Source: an uncultured Mycoplasmatota bacterium (GTDB lineage: Bacteria > Bacillota_I > Bacilli_A > RF39 > UBA660). From it: a DNA stretch of 22,043 nucleotides. A model generated the notes under the pieces. It did not search any database. It worked only from the letters and a program-made list of their open reading frames with translations, and was not told the origin of the DNA. A program made the translations under genes and the position numbers. Of the stretch, positions 6,820-14,147 are shown piece by piece. Location of the stretch: assembly GCA_900554315.1 (NCBI GenBank), contig USGP01000020.1, forward strand, positions 1 to 22,043, given 5' to 3'. Numbering within the stretch: position 1 is the stretch's first letter; every line of letters starts with the position of its first letter.

Positions 6820-7719
6820 ATGAATCAAAATAATATTGGAAAAGTAATATCTTTTATGAGAAAAAAGAAACAAATGACGCAGCGAGAGTTGGCAGATTTA
6901 TTATATGTTACAGATAAGACTGTTTCTAGGTGGGAAACTGGTGTATATATGCCAGATTTAAGTATGATTCCGTTATTGGCGGAAATATTAGATGTTTCTA
7001 CTTATGAACTTCTTACTGGACAATTACAAGTTGAACATAATAATATAAAAAATAATGTGGAATCAGAAGTACGTTATTATTATTCTTTGAGTGAAGAAAA
7101 AAAGATTGTTGATTTTTTGAAAACATTTCCAGATTTACAATACAAAGGAAAGTTTTATGAAAAAACTATACAATATGATCATCCAAACCAGGAATATAGT
7201 TTTTATTCTAAGGATGTCGATGCTAGATTTCGTGTTCGTATTACTAAGAATAATGAGTTAAAAAAGTGTATGATTAGTTATAAGCAACGAATGGGCGTTG
7301 TTCAGACTCAAGATATTAATACAGAAAAAGAAGTTGAACTATCTATTGTGCCTGAAGAATATGATAATTTGATTTTTTTATTAGAAAAAGTCTTAAAATT
7401 GAAATTAGTAGAAAGCTACGAACGCTATCGTCATGTCTTTTTTAATGATGATGTTGAAATTGTAGTAGATATCTATCCTTTTGCTTTAGCAATAGAAATA
7501 GAAAATAAAAGTTCGGATAAAGATCCTAAAACTGTTATCTTATATTATTTACAAAAATTAGGTTTATCTTTAGAAGAATCTTATAAACTTTCATGGGATG
7601 ATAAATATGAAGAGTTGTGTTTAGAACAAAATATTAAGAAATATAATATGGTAGACTTTGAAAAAGATATGCCTACTTATTCTAATCATTTATTTAATTT
7701 ACCACAAAAAGAACTATAA
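6820..7719 (+). CDS. XRE-family regulator fused to a CYTH domain
   Basis: 299 residues. Residues 6-65 form a Cro/C1-type helix-turn-helix (MTQRELADLLYVTDKTVSRWETG). The remainder, about 88-265, matches the CYTH (class IV adenylyl cyclase/thiamine triphosphatase) fold. It has the strand RFRVRITKN (136-144), ISYKQR (152-157), EKEVEL (169-174), ERYR (201-204) and DIYPFALAIEIE (217-228), the last like the family's D-x-G-x-F-x-EIE strand. Known CYTH domains bind triphosphate compounds in a beta tunnel. Here the domain could sense a nucleotide or polyphosphate and control DNA binding, which is inference. The N-terminal ExExK motif is not clearly kept (KFYEKTIQYD), so catalysis is doubtful. It starts at ATG 6820 behind GGGGAGGT and is transcribed divergently from rpmB. 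Confidence 0.85.
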   Translation: MNQNNIGKVISFMRKKKQMTQRELADLLYVTDKTVSRWETGVYMPDLSMIPLLAEILDVSTYELLTGQLQVEHNNIKNNVESEVRYYYSLSEEKKIVDFLKTFPDLQYKGKFYEKTIQYDHPNQEYSFYSKDVDARFRVRITKNNELKKCMISYKQRMGVVQTQDINTEKEVELSIVPEEYDNLIFLLEKVLKLKLVESYERYRHVFFNDDVEIVVDIYPFALAIEIENKSSDKDPKTVILYYLQKLGLSLEESYKLSWDDKYEELCLEQNIKKYNMVDFEKDMPTYSNHLFNLPQKEL

Positions 7720-7738
7720 AAATATATAGTCCTTTTTA
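7706..7738 (+). terminator. Terminator of the HTH-CYTH gene
   Basis: AAAAAG-A-ACTATA pairs with TATAGT-C-CTTTTT (one mismatch) and is followed by further T. The stop codon lies in the loop region. Confidence 0.6.
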
Positions 7739-7765
7739 TTTTCAATTTTTATCTTTTATATTTTA

Positions 7766-7774
7766 TGATAGAAT
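7766..7774 (+). promoter_or_regulatory. Candidate extended -10 promoter of dnaE
   Basis: TGATAGAAT (TGn plus TAGAAT at 7769-7774). The leader would be only about 13 nt, just holding the GAGGAGG ribosome binding site. Confidence 0.45.
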
Positions 7775-7793
7775 AAGTATGAGGAGGTTTTAT

Positions 7794-10766
7794 ATGTATA
7801 TACCATTATATAATCAGAGTTATTATTCTTTACTTTCTAGTATGTTATCTATTGATGATTTAGTATCTTTTGCAGTACATCATAAAATCTCTAGTATGGC
7901 ACTTAGTGATGATACTATGTATGGAGTTATGGAATTTATTCATAAGTGTGAAAAAGAAAATATTAAACCTATTATTGGATTAATTATTCATTTAGATTTT
8001 GATCTTGTTTTATATTGTAAGAATTATACTGGTTATCAGAATTTAATGAAATTGTCTACTATTCAAAATGAAAGAAAGGTAACTGTAGATGATTTAACAT
8101 TATATAGTTCTGATGTTATATGTGTTCTTCCTTATGATAGTAAGAGTCATTTTTCTGATATGAAGAATATTTATTCTGATATTTATTTGGGATATCGTAA
8201 TAAAAATGAGGAGAGGGAAGTTTTATTAGATAGTCGTAATGTGGTGTTTTTCCCTTTGTCATTATATATGTATCAAACAGATAGTGAGTATCTTGGTTAT
8301 TTATATCGTATTCGTGATGGTAAGACAGTTAGTGATGAAATGGCTTATGACTTAGTCGGTCATGAATTAGAGATTCCTAATGTATTTGATTATACTGATA
8401 ATGTTGGATTGATTAATACGATGAAGATTAGTGATATGTGTAATTTGGAATTTCCTAAAGCTACATTGTTATTGCCTATATATGAATGTGATAATCCTAG
8501 TCAGTATTTGTTTGAGCTTAGTAAAGCTGGACTTAATCGTAGACTTCAAGGAAATGTATCTGAAAAATATCGTGAAAGACTTAGTTATGAATTAAAAATT
8601 ATTGATGAAATGGGATTTTCTAATTATTTTTTAGTAGTATATGACTTTATTAAGTATGCGAAACAACATGATATTTTGGTAGGTCCAGGAAGAGGTAGTG
8701 CTGCTGGTTCTTTAGTATCTTATTGTTTAGGTATTACTGAAATTGACCCTTTGAAATATGATTTGTTATTTGAACGTTTTTTAAATCCTGAGCGTAAAAC
8801 TATGCCTGATATTGATACGGATTTTCCTGATGATAAACGGGATGAAGTCATTGAGTATGTGGTTTCTAAATATGGCAAAAAGAGGGTTGCTGGAATCGTT
8901 ACTTTTGGTACTTTGAGTGCTAAGCAAGTTATTCGTGATGTTAGTCGTGTATTAAATATTCCAACTTATAAAGTGGATGGTTTAAATAAATTTATTCCTG
9001 GTTTTACAAAAGATAAGTTATCTGATTTTTATAAAAATAATCCTTCTTTTAAAGCACGTATTGATAGTGACTTATTACTTAGTAAAATGTATAAGATAGC
9101 TCTTCATTTAGAAGGATTTCCAAGACATACGTCTTCTCATGCTGCTGGAATTGTTATGTGTCAAAAAGATTTGGATGAGGTTGTTCCTTTGACGATGAGT
9201 GAAGGAATGTATTTAACTAGTTATTCTATGGAGTATTTGGAAGAGTTAGGGTTATTGAAGATGGATTTTCTGGGTCTTAAGAATTTGACTATTATTCATA
9301 ATATTTTGACTGATATTGAAACTACATTAGGAGAAAAAGTTAATTTTAATCAGATTCCTTTGAATGATAAAGATGCATTACATATTTTTGAAGTTGCTAA
9401 TACGAGTGGTATTTTTCAATTTGAAAGTACTGGTATGAGAAACTTTTTACGTAATTTAAAACCTAATTGTTTTGAAGATATTTTTGCAGCTATTGCTTTG
9501 TTTAGACCTGGTCCAGCGGTTAATATTGATTCTTATGTTCGTAGGAAACATGGGGAAGAAGAAATTACTTATCTAGATCCATGTTTGGAACCAATTTTAA
9601 AAAATACTTATGGTATTATTATTTATCAAGAACAAATTATGCAGGTTGCAAATGTATTTGCAGGATATAGTTTGGGTGAGGCTGATATTTTACGTCGAGC
9701 TATGAGTAAGAAAAAAGTTGATTTATTAAAGAGTGAAGAAGAAAAGTTTATTTCTAAGAGTATAAAACGTGGTCATAGTTATGAAATTTCTAAAAAGTTA
9801 TTTGACTTAATATTAAATTTTGCTGGTTATGGATTCAATCGTTCACATTCTGTTGCTTATTCTATTATTGCCTATAAGATGGCATATTTAAAGAGTCATT
9901 ATCAAACTATTTTCTTTGCTAATCTTCTTACTAATGTTATTGGAAGTGAGTCTAAGACTCATGAGTATATTATGGAGGCTAGAGCGAACCATTTAGAAAT
10001 TTTAAAACCTTCTATTAATTTAAGCGACAAACGATATCTTGTAAAAGATGGGAAGATTGTCTATCCATTTTCTAATATTAAGTCCATTGGTATTGTTGTT
10101 GCTAATAGTATTTTAAAAGCTAGAGAAGAAGGCAATTTTGTTAGCATTTATGATGCTTTTAGTAGATTATATATAGCAGGTGTTGGCAAAAAAAGTTTAG
10201 AGACTTTGATTTATGCAGATGTTTTTCATGAGTTTTCTTATAATAGAGCAACACTTATTTATAATTTAGATAGTTTGTTTAATTATGCTGAACTTACGAA
10301 AGATATTGATCCTAGTTTGGTTATGCAACCTGATATTGAAGAAAAAAGAGAATATGAGGATAGTTATTTATTAGAGATGGAAAAAAGTGTATTTGGTTTT
10401 TATTTATCCAGTCATCCTACTACTATGTATAAAAAAGATAATCCTTATGCTATTTCTTTAAATCAAATTTCTAATAATTTTGGAAAAAGGGTTGATACTT
10501 TGATATTAGTTGATAAAATAAAAGTAATTAATACTAAAAAAGGAGATAAGATGGCCTTTATTACTGGAAGTGATGAGACTGGTACGATGGATTTTACTTT
10601 ATTTCCAAAAGTATATCGTTTATATGAGATGGTTGAAAAAGGTGATTTATTGAAGATTCGTGGTACTGTTGAGAAGAGGTTAGATCAGTATCAGGTGATT
10701 GTTCAAAAAATTAGGTATTTAAAAGATAAGGAGGGACTAGATGAAAAAGAAAACGAAAAAGAGTGA
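7794..10766 (+). CDS. dnaE: DNA polymerase III subunit alpha, DnaE type
   Basis: C-family replicative polymerase of 990 residues, starting at ATG 7794 behind GAGGAGG (an in-frame ATG at 7779 sits in that site). Order: PHP domain (1 to about 200); palm with GPGRGSAAGSLVSY, PDIDTDFPDD (338-347; catalytic Asp341 and Asp343) and MDFLGLKNLTI (catalytic Asp491); fingers with IFQFES, RPGP and GFNRSHSVAYS; helix-hairpin-helix; and an OB domain near 900-975. The PHP metal ligands are replaced: the usual HxHSxYSLL reads Y6-N-Q8-SYYSLL and TDH reads SDD, so the PHP site should be inactive. The protein ends soon after the OB domain, shorter than typical DnaE (about 1,100-1,160). Its end overlaps lspA by 26 nt, so the two are cotranscribed. 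Confidence 0.97.
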   Translation: MYIPLYNQSYYSLLSSMLSIDDLVSFAVHHKISSMALSDDTMYGVMEFIHKCEKENIKPIIGLIIHLDFDLVLYCKNYTGYQNLMKLSTIQNERKVTVDDLTLYSSDVICVLPYDSKSHFSDMKNIYSDIYLGYRNKNEEREVLLDSRNVVFFPLSLYMYQTDSEYLGYLYRIRDGKTVSDEMAYDLVGHELEIPNVFDYTDNVGLINTMKISDMCNLEFPKATLLLPIYECDNPSQYLFELSKAGLNRRLQGNVSEKYRERLSYELKIIDEMGFSNYFLVVYDFIKYAKQHDILVGPGRGSAAGSLVSYCLGITEIDPLKYDLLFERFLNPERKTMPDIDTDFPDDKRDEVIEYVVSKYGKKRVAGIVTFGTLSAKQVIRDVSRVLNIPTYKVDGLNKFIPGFTKDKLSDFYKNNPSFKARIDSDLLLSKMYKIALHLEGFPRHTSSHAAGIVMCQKDLDEVVPLTMSEGMYLTSYSMEYLEELGLLKMDFLGLKNLTIIHNILTDIETTLGEKVNFNQIPLNDKDALHIFEVANTSGIFQFESTGMRNFLRNLKPNCFEDIFAAIALFRPGPAVNIDSYVRRKHGEEEITYLDPCLEPILKNTYGIIIYQEQIMQVANVFAGYSLGEADILRRAMSKKKVDLLKSEEEKFISKSIKRGHSYEISKKLFDLILNFAGYGFNRSHSVAYSIIAYKMAYLKSHYQTIFFANLLTNVIGSESKTHEYIMEARANHLEILKPSINLSDKRYLVKDGKIVYPFSNIKSIGIVVANSILKAREEGNFVSIYDAFSRLYIAGVGKKSLETLIYADVFHEFSYNRATLIYNLDSLFNYAELTKDIDPSLVMQPDIEEKREYEDSYLLEMEKSVFGFYLSSHPTTMYKKDNPYAISLNQISNNFGKRVDTLILVDKIKVINTKKGDKMAFITGSDETGTMDFTLFPKVYRLYEMVEKGDLLKIRGTVEKRLDQYQVIVQKIRYLKDKEGLDEKENEKE

Positions 10767-11277
10767 GAGATTATTAAAGAATAGGGAAGGTATTTATAGT
10801 GTAGCTGCTATTTTACTTATTTTTGATCAGTTGATTAAATTGCTTGTTCGTTCTAAAGTGTCTTTGATGGAAGAAATTTCTGTTATTCCTGGGTTCTTTT
10901 CTATTTATCATTTAGAAAATACAGGTGGAGCGTTTAGCATTTTTAGTGGAGCAACAATTGTATTAATTGTTTTAAGTGTATTAGTACTTGCTTTTATTCA
11001 TTGCTATGTTATTACGGATGAGAAGATGACGAAGTGGAGAATCTTTGGCCTTGGTATTGTCATTGGTGGTATTGTTGGAAATTTAGTGGATCGTCTTTTA
11101 TATGGTGCGGTTGTTGATTATTTATCATTTAATATCTTTGGTTATGAATTTCCAGTATTTAATCTTGCTGATGTTGGCATTACTATTGGATTTTTGATTT
11201 TGGCAATTAATATACTAAGGAGGGATGTTAATGAATTTCGAGATAAAAGTAGAGACGGAAGAGGAGAAGAGAATTGA
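10741..11277 (+). CDS. lspA: Lipoprotein signal peptidase (signal peptidase II)
   Basis: Polytopic membrane aspartyl protease, 178 residues, that cleaves the signal peptide of diacylglyceryl-modified prolipoproteins. Conserved marks are FDQLIK (28-33), NTGGAFSI (60-67), GNLVDRL and VVDYLSF with catalytic Asp126, and FNLADVGI with catalytic Asp144, plus four expected membrane helices. The N-terminus is unusually lysine-rich and the C-terminal tail is charged. It starts at ATG 10741 with a GGAGGG site located inside dnaE. Its 3' end overlaps rluD by 47 nt. The lspA-rluD order is widespread in Firmicutes (lspA-ylyB in Bacillus). Confidence 0.97.
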   Translation: MKKKTKKSERLLKNREGIYSVAAILLIFDQLIKLLVRSKVSLMEEISVIPGFFSIYHLENTGGAFSIFSGATIVLIVLSVLVLAFIHCYVITDEKMTKWRIFGLGIVIGGIVGNLVDRLLYGAVVDYLSFNIFGYEFPVFNLADVGITIGFLILAINILRRDVNEFRDKSRDGRGEEN

Positions 11278-12124
11278 TTCTTACTTATCAGAGGAGTTAA
11301 ATGTTTCTAGAAGTAAAATTCAAAAGTTGATTAAGCAGGGATTGGTAACAGTAAATGGAAAAGAAGTATCTAATAATTATATTGTTAAAGTTGGAGATGC
11401 TATTTTGGTTGATGATGATTTAAATTATGATATTAAAGTAGAAGCTGAAGATATTCCTCTTGATGTTGTTTATGAGGATGATGACTTATTAGTTATTAAT
11501 AAGGAGAGTGGAATGGTTGTACATCCTGCTCCTGGACATTATACTGGTACTTTAGTAAATGCTTTGTTATATCGTTTTCAGTTGTCTCAAAAAGATAAAA
11601 TGCGTCCTGGTATTGTTCATCGCTTAGATAAAGATACTAGTGGGTTAATGTTGGTTGCTAAGAATGATAAAACACATGATGCATTGTCTCGTATGATTGC
11701 TAATAAGGAAGTAGAACGTCATTATTTAGCAATTGTTGATGGTGTTATTCAACATGATACTGGTACTATTGATGCTCCTATTGGAAGAGATCCTAATAAT
11801 AGACAGAAAATGGCTGTTACAGATGTTCATGGAAAAGAGGCAATTACTCATTTTCGGGTATTAGAAAAGTTTACTAATCACTCTTTAGTGGAGTGTATTT
11901 TGGAAACTGGTCGTACCCATCAAATTCGTGTTCATATGGCATATATTGGTCACCCTGTTTCTAATGATCCAATGTATGGTCATGGTAAATCTACGGAGTT
12001 TGGTCAAATGTTACATTCTAAGAGTATCCGCTTTTTACATCCTACAACTGGTAAGGAATTGTTTTTTGAAGTAGAACCACCTAAAGAGTTTAAGGATTGT
12101 TTAGAAAAGTTAAGAAATCAATAA
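11231..12124 (+). CDS. rluD: RluD-type 23S rRNA pseudouridine synthase
   Basis: RluA-family enzyme that isomerises uridine to pseudouridine in large-subunit rRNA, 297 residues. An N-terminal S4 RNA-binding domain (about 12-70: RIDSYLSEELNVSRSKIQKLI) precedes the catalytic domain, which has HRLDKDTSGLMLVAK (catalytic Asp133) and the RTHQIRVHMAYIGHPVSNDPMYG signature. I chose ATG 11231 over the in-frame ATG 11225 because AAGGAGGG lies directly before 11225. It overlaps lspA by 47 nt, which suggests translational coupling. The exact target uridines cannot be told from sequence. Confidence 0.94.
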   Translation: MNFEIKVETEEEKRIDSYLSEELNVSRSKIQKLIKQGLVTVNGKEVSNNYIVKVGDAILVDDDLNYDIKVEAEDIPLDVVYEDDDLLVINKESGMVVHPAPGHYTGTLVNALLYRFQLSQKDKMRPGIVHRLDKDTSGLMLVAKNDKTHDALSRMIANKEVERHYLAIVDGVIQHDTGTIDAPIGRDPNNRQKMAVTDVHGKEAITHFRVLEKFTNHSLVECILETGRTHQIRVHMAYIGHPVSNDPMYGHGKSTEFGQMLHSKSIRFLHPTTGKELFFEVEPPKEFKDCLEKLRNQ

Positions 12125-12138
12125 TTTCTTGCTTTTTT
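12112..12138 (+). terminator. Terminator of the dnaE-lspA-rluD operon
   Basis: AAGAAAT (12112-12118) pairs with ATTTCTT (12124-12130) around CAATA, which contains part of the stop codon, followed by GC and a T run. Confidence 0.75.
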
Positions 12139-12139
12139 T

Positions 12140-12162
12140 GTTATTATCATGTAGACTATAAG
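12140..12162 (+). promoter_or_regulatory. Candidate promoter region of the acyl-CoA synthetase leader
   Basis: Two weak options: an extended -10 TGTTATTAT (12140-12147) just after the rluD terminator, or TATAAG (12157-12162). A promoter is required somewhere here, because the terminators at 12138 and 12260 leave no other place for one. Confidence 0.35.
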
Positions 12163-12180
12163 TTGTTAGGGGTGGGTTCT

Positions 12181-12216
12181 ATGAATAGAACTTATCAAAA
12201 ATTTATTTATTCATAA
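12181..12216 (+). CDS. Possible 11-residue leader peptide
   Basis: ATG 12181 to TAA 12216 encodes MNRTYQKFIYS. An upstream AGGGGTGGG (12168-12176) is a good ribosome binding site with short spacing. The stop codon overlaps the first bases of the next terminator stem, an arrangement seen in translational attenuators. The start codon lies in overlapping inverted repeats: TATGAATA/TATTCATA (12180-12187/12208-12215) and GTTCTA/TAGAAC (12176-12181/12186-12191). No run of a single regulatory codon is present, so a specific amino-acid signal is not evident. It could also be a chance ORF in a structured leader. Confidence 0.4.
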   Translation: MNRTYQKFIYS

Positions 12217-12260
12217 AGCAGTACTTTGGTTTTTTGTGCCTCAAAAGTACTGCTTTTTTT
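12215..12260 (+). terminator. Strong terminator/attenuator directly before the acyl-CoA synthetase
   Basis: AAAGCAGTACTTT (12215-12227) pairs perfectly over 13 positions with AAAGTACTGCTTT (12244-12256), followed by seven T ending at 12260. The synthetase ribosome binding site starts about 8 nt later, so the gene can only be expressed by readthrough. Confidence 0.85.
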
Positions 12261-12279
12261 ATGAGTGAGGGGGATTGTT

Positions 12280-14094
12280 ATGATAAATTTTAAACTTTTT
12301 GAAACACTAGGTGATTCTTATTCTTTAAAAAAGAATACAGGGTATCCATCTATTGATCGTACGCATGAAAGGGGAGTTAGTTATTTTAAACGAAATCCTA
12401 TTATTCCAAGTGTTAATATTTATGACGCTTTGGCTTTGATGAGTAGTTTTTATCGTGATGCTAATGCTATTAATTGTTTGGATTTAACTATCACATATCA
12501 AGAATTATTAGATGATGCTGCTGTTTTAGCTCGTTCATTTCGTAAATTAGGAATTAAAGAAGGGGATATTGTTACAGTGTCTATGCCTGATTTTAGTCAA
12601 GCGGTTGTTGCTTTTTTAGCTGCTAATAAGGTTGGAGCTTTAACTACTTTTTTAAATCCTGCTGCTGGTGAAGGGGAAATTAAATATTATTTGAATTTGT
12701 TTGAATCTCCAATTTTATTTAATTTTAATAAGGATGCTAGTTATAATGCTAGAATGAAAGATGGTACAAAAGTTGAGCATGTTGTTACTCTTTTTCCACA
12801 AGATATTAATAAAAAAGGTTTTTCTGATCCACAAAGTTCTTCTATTGATACTTATAAAGATTATTTAAATTATCGTGATATGAGTGCTCTAGCTACTGCA
12901 AGAGAAAAATTATCTTTGCCTTTTGGAAAGGGCAAGAGAGATGCTTTGATTTTATTTACCAGCGGTTCTACGGGAAATCCTAAGTCTGTTGTCTTAACAA
13001 ATGAAAATATATTAGCTAGTGGAACATATTTAAAAAATTCTAGCAGTATTAAAAGTGAAGTTGGAGATAAAACTTTAGTATGTGTTCCATTTTGTTATCC
13101 TTATGGTTTTGTTACTTCAACATTGATGTCATTATTATGTGGAAGAGAAGCTACTTTAGCACCTGATATAGGGCCTAAGACAATTCCTTATTATATGTCT
13201 AAGGGAGTTAATATGATTTTTGGTAGCCCTGCCTTACTTGAAATGGTTCGTAAGAATACTCCTAAAGGAATGGATTTATCTACTATTACTGAATTTATTT
13301 CTGGTGGAGACTTTTTAACACCTAAACAAGCAAAAATTGGGGAAGACTTTTTCCGTGAACATAATGCTGATGTCATTATTGAAAATGGTTCTGGTAATGC
13401 GGAAACAGGTGGTAGTGGAACAAATCCGGTTGGCGTTGAAAATAGACCTGAAACAGTGGGTAAAGTTTTAACTGGTTGTTCAGCAATTATTATTGATAAT
13501 ACTAAGTTAGATGAAGAAGGAAAAGTTCAAGAATTGAAGTATGGTGAAGAAGGGGAATTATGTATTTCTGGTAAGAATGTTTTTCGAGAATATTATCGTG
13601 ATCCTGAATTAACAGAAAAATCTATGGTTCATTATAAAGGAAAAGATTATTTTAGAACTGGAACTCTTGGAGTGTTAGATGAAGATGGTTATTTTACTTT
13701 AACTGGTAGAACTTCTAGATTTTATATTACTTCTTCTTTAAATAAGGTGTATTGTGAACATGTACAACAAATCATTTCTAAAGTTGATTCTGTTGAGGCG
13801 TGTGCAGTTGTGTCTCAGCCTGATGAAGAGGACTTATATAGTAATCGTGCTTTTATTGTTTTAAGACCAGGAGTTTTACCAACGGAGGAGGAAAAAACTT
13901 ATATTATGGAGCAATTATCGCATCCTTTTACAGATCCTATTAGTGGTGATGTTGTTCAGTTAAAAGAATTTGAGGTTCCTAAGAATCTTGAGTTTTTAGA
14001 TGAATTACCAAGAAATCGTAGTGATAAAATTGATTATACTGCTTTAGAGGATAGAGCTAGACAGAGTACTTATGATAAAGTTTTAAAAAGATAA
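12280..14094 (+). CDS. AMP-forming acyl-CoA synthetase-like enzyme
   Basis: ANL superfamily (acyl/aryl-CoA synthetase) protein of 604 residues, which would activate a carboxylate with ATP. The phosphate-binding loop is TSGSTGNPK (227-235). The A5 region is NGSGNAETGG, the GR hinge is in LTGRTSRF, and the C-terminal SDKIDY carries the A10-type Lys583. The A7 motif, normally YRTGD, reads FRTGT: Thr462 replaces the Asp that binds the ribose hydroxyls. The start is ATG 12280 behind GAGGGGG; an in-frame GTG at 12265 lies inside that site. The N-terminal part is unlike short-chain acetyl-CoA synthetases, and the substrate is unknown. It sits alone between a leader attenuator and its own terminator, so expression is probably conditional. 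Confidence 0.88.
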   Translation: MINFKLFETLGDSYSLKKNTGYPSIDRTHERGVSYFKRNPIIPSVNIYDALALMSSFYRDANAINCLDLTITYQELLDDAAVLARSFRKLGIKEGDIVTVSMPDFSQAVVAFLAANKVGALTTFLNPAAGEGEIKYYLNLFESPILFNFNKDASYNARMKDGTKVEHVVTLFPQDINKKGFSDPQSSSIDTYKDYLNYRDMSALATAREKLSLPFGKGKRDALILFTSGSTGNPKSVVLTNENILASGTYLKNSSSIKSEVGDKTLVCVPFCYPYGFVTSTLMSLLCGREATLAPDIGPKTIPYYMSKGVNMIFGSPALLEMVRKNTPKGMDLSTITEFISGGDFLTPKQAKIGEDFFREHNADVIIENGSGNAETGGSGTNPVGVENRPETVGKVLTGCSAIIIDNTKLDEEGKVQELKYGEEGELCISGKNVFREYYRDPELTEKSMVHYKGKDYFRTGTLGVLDEDGYFTLTGRTSRFYITSSLNKVYCEHVQQIISKVDSVEACAVVSQPDEEDLYSNRAFIVLRPGVLPTEEEKTYIMEQLSHPFTDPISGDVVQLKEFEVPKNLEFLDELPRNRSDKIDYTALEDRARQSTYDKVLKR

Positions 14095-14113
14095 TTTCTA
14101 TTATCTTTTTTTT
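14087..14113 (+). terminator. Terminator of the acyl-CoA synthetase gene
   Basis: AAAGATAA pairs with TTATCTTT around a short loop (TTTCTA), followed by a T run. The stop codon is in the left arm. Confidence 0.75.
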
Positions 14114-14114
14114 A

Positions 14115-14123
14115 TGATAAAAT
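14115..14123 (+). promoter_or_regulatory. Extended -10 promoter of the histidine kinase
   Basis: TGATAAAAT (TGn plus TAAAAT at 14118-14123), followed by the ribosome binding site AGGAG at 14135-14139. It is identical to the element upstream of the HTH-CYTH gene. Confidence 0.6.
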
Positions 14124-14147
14124 ATTTGTAGAATAGGAGTGATTGTT

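Noticed and set aside
12140..12260. Known riboswitch class or T-box before the acyl-CoA synthetase
   Set aside because: The leader is about 100 nt and shows no T-box motif or consensus of a riboswitch class that I can recognise, so it is left as an unassigned attenuator.
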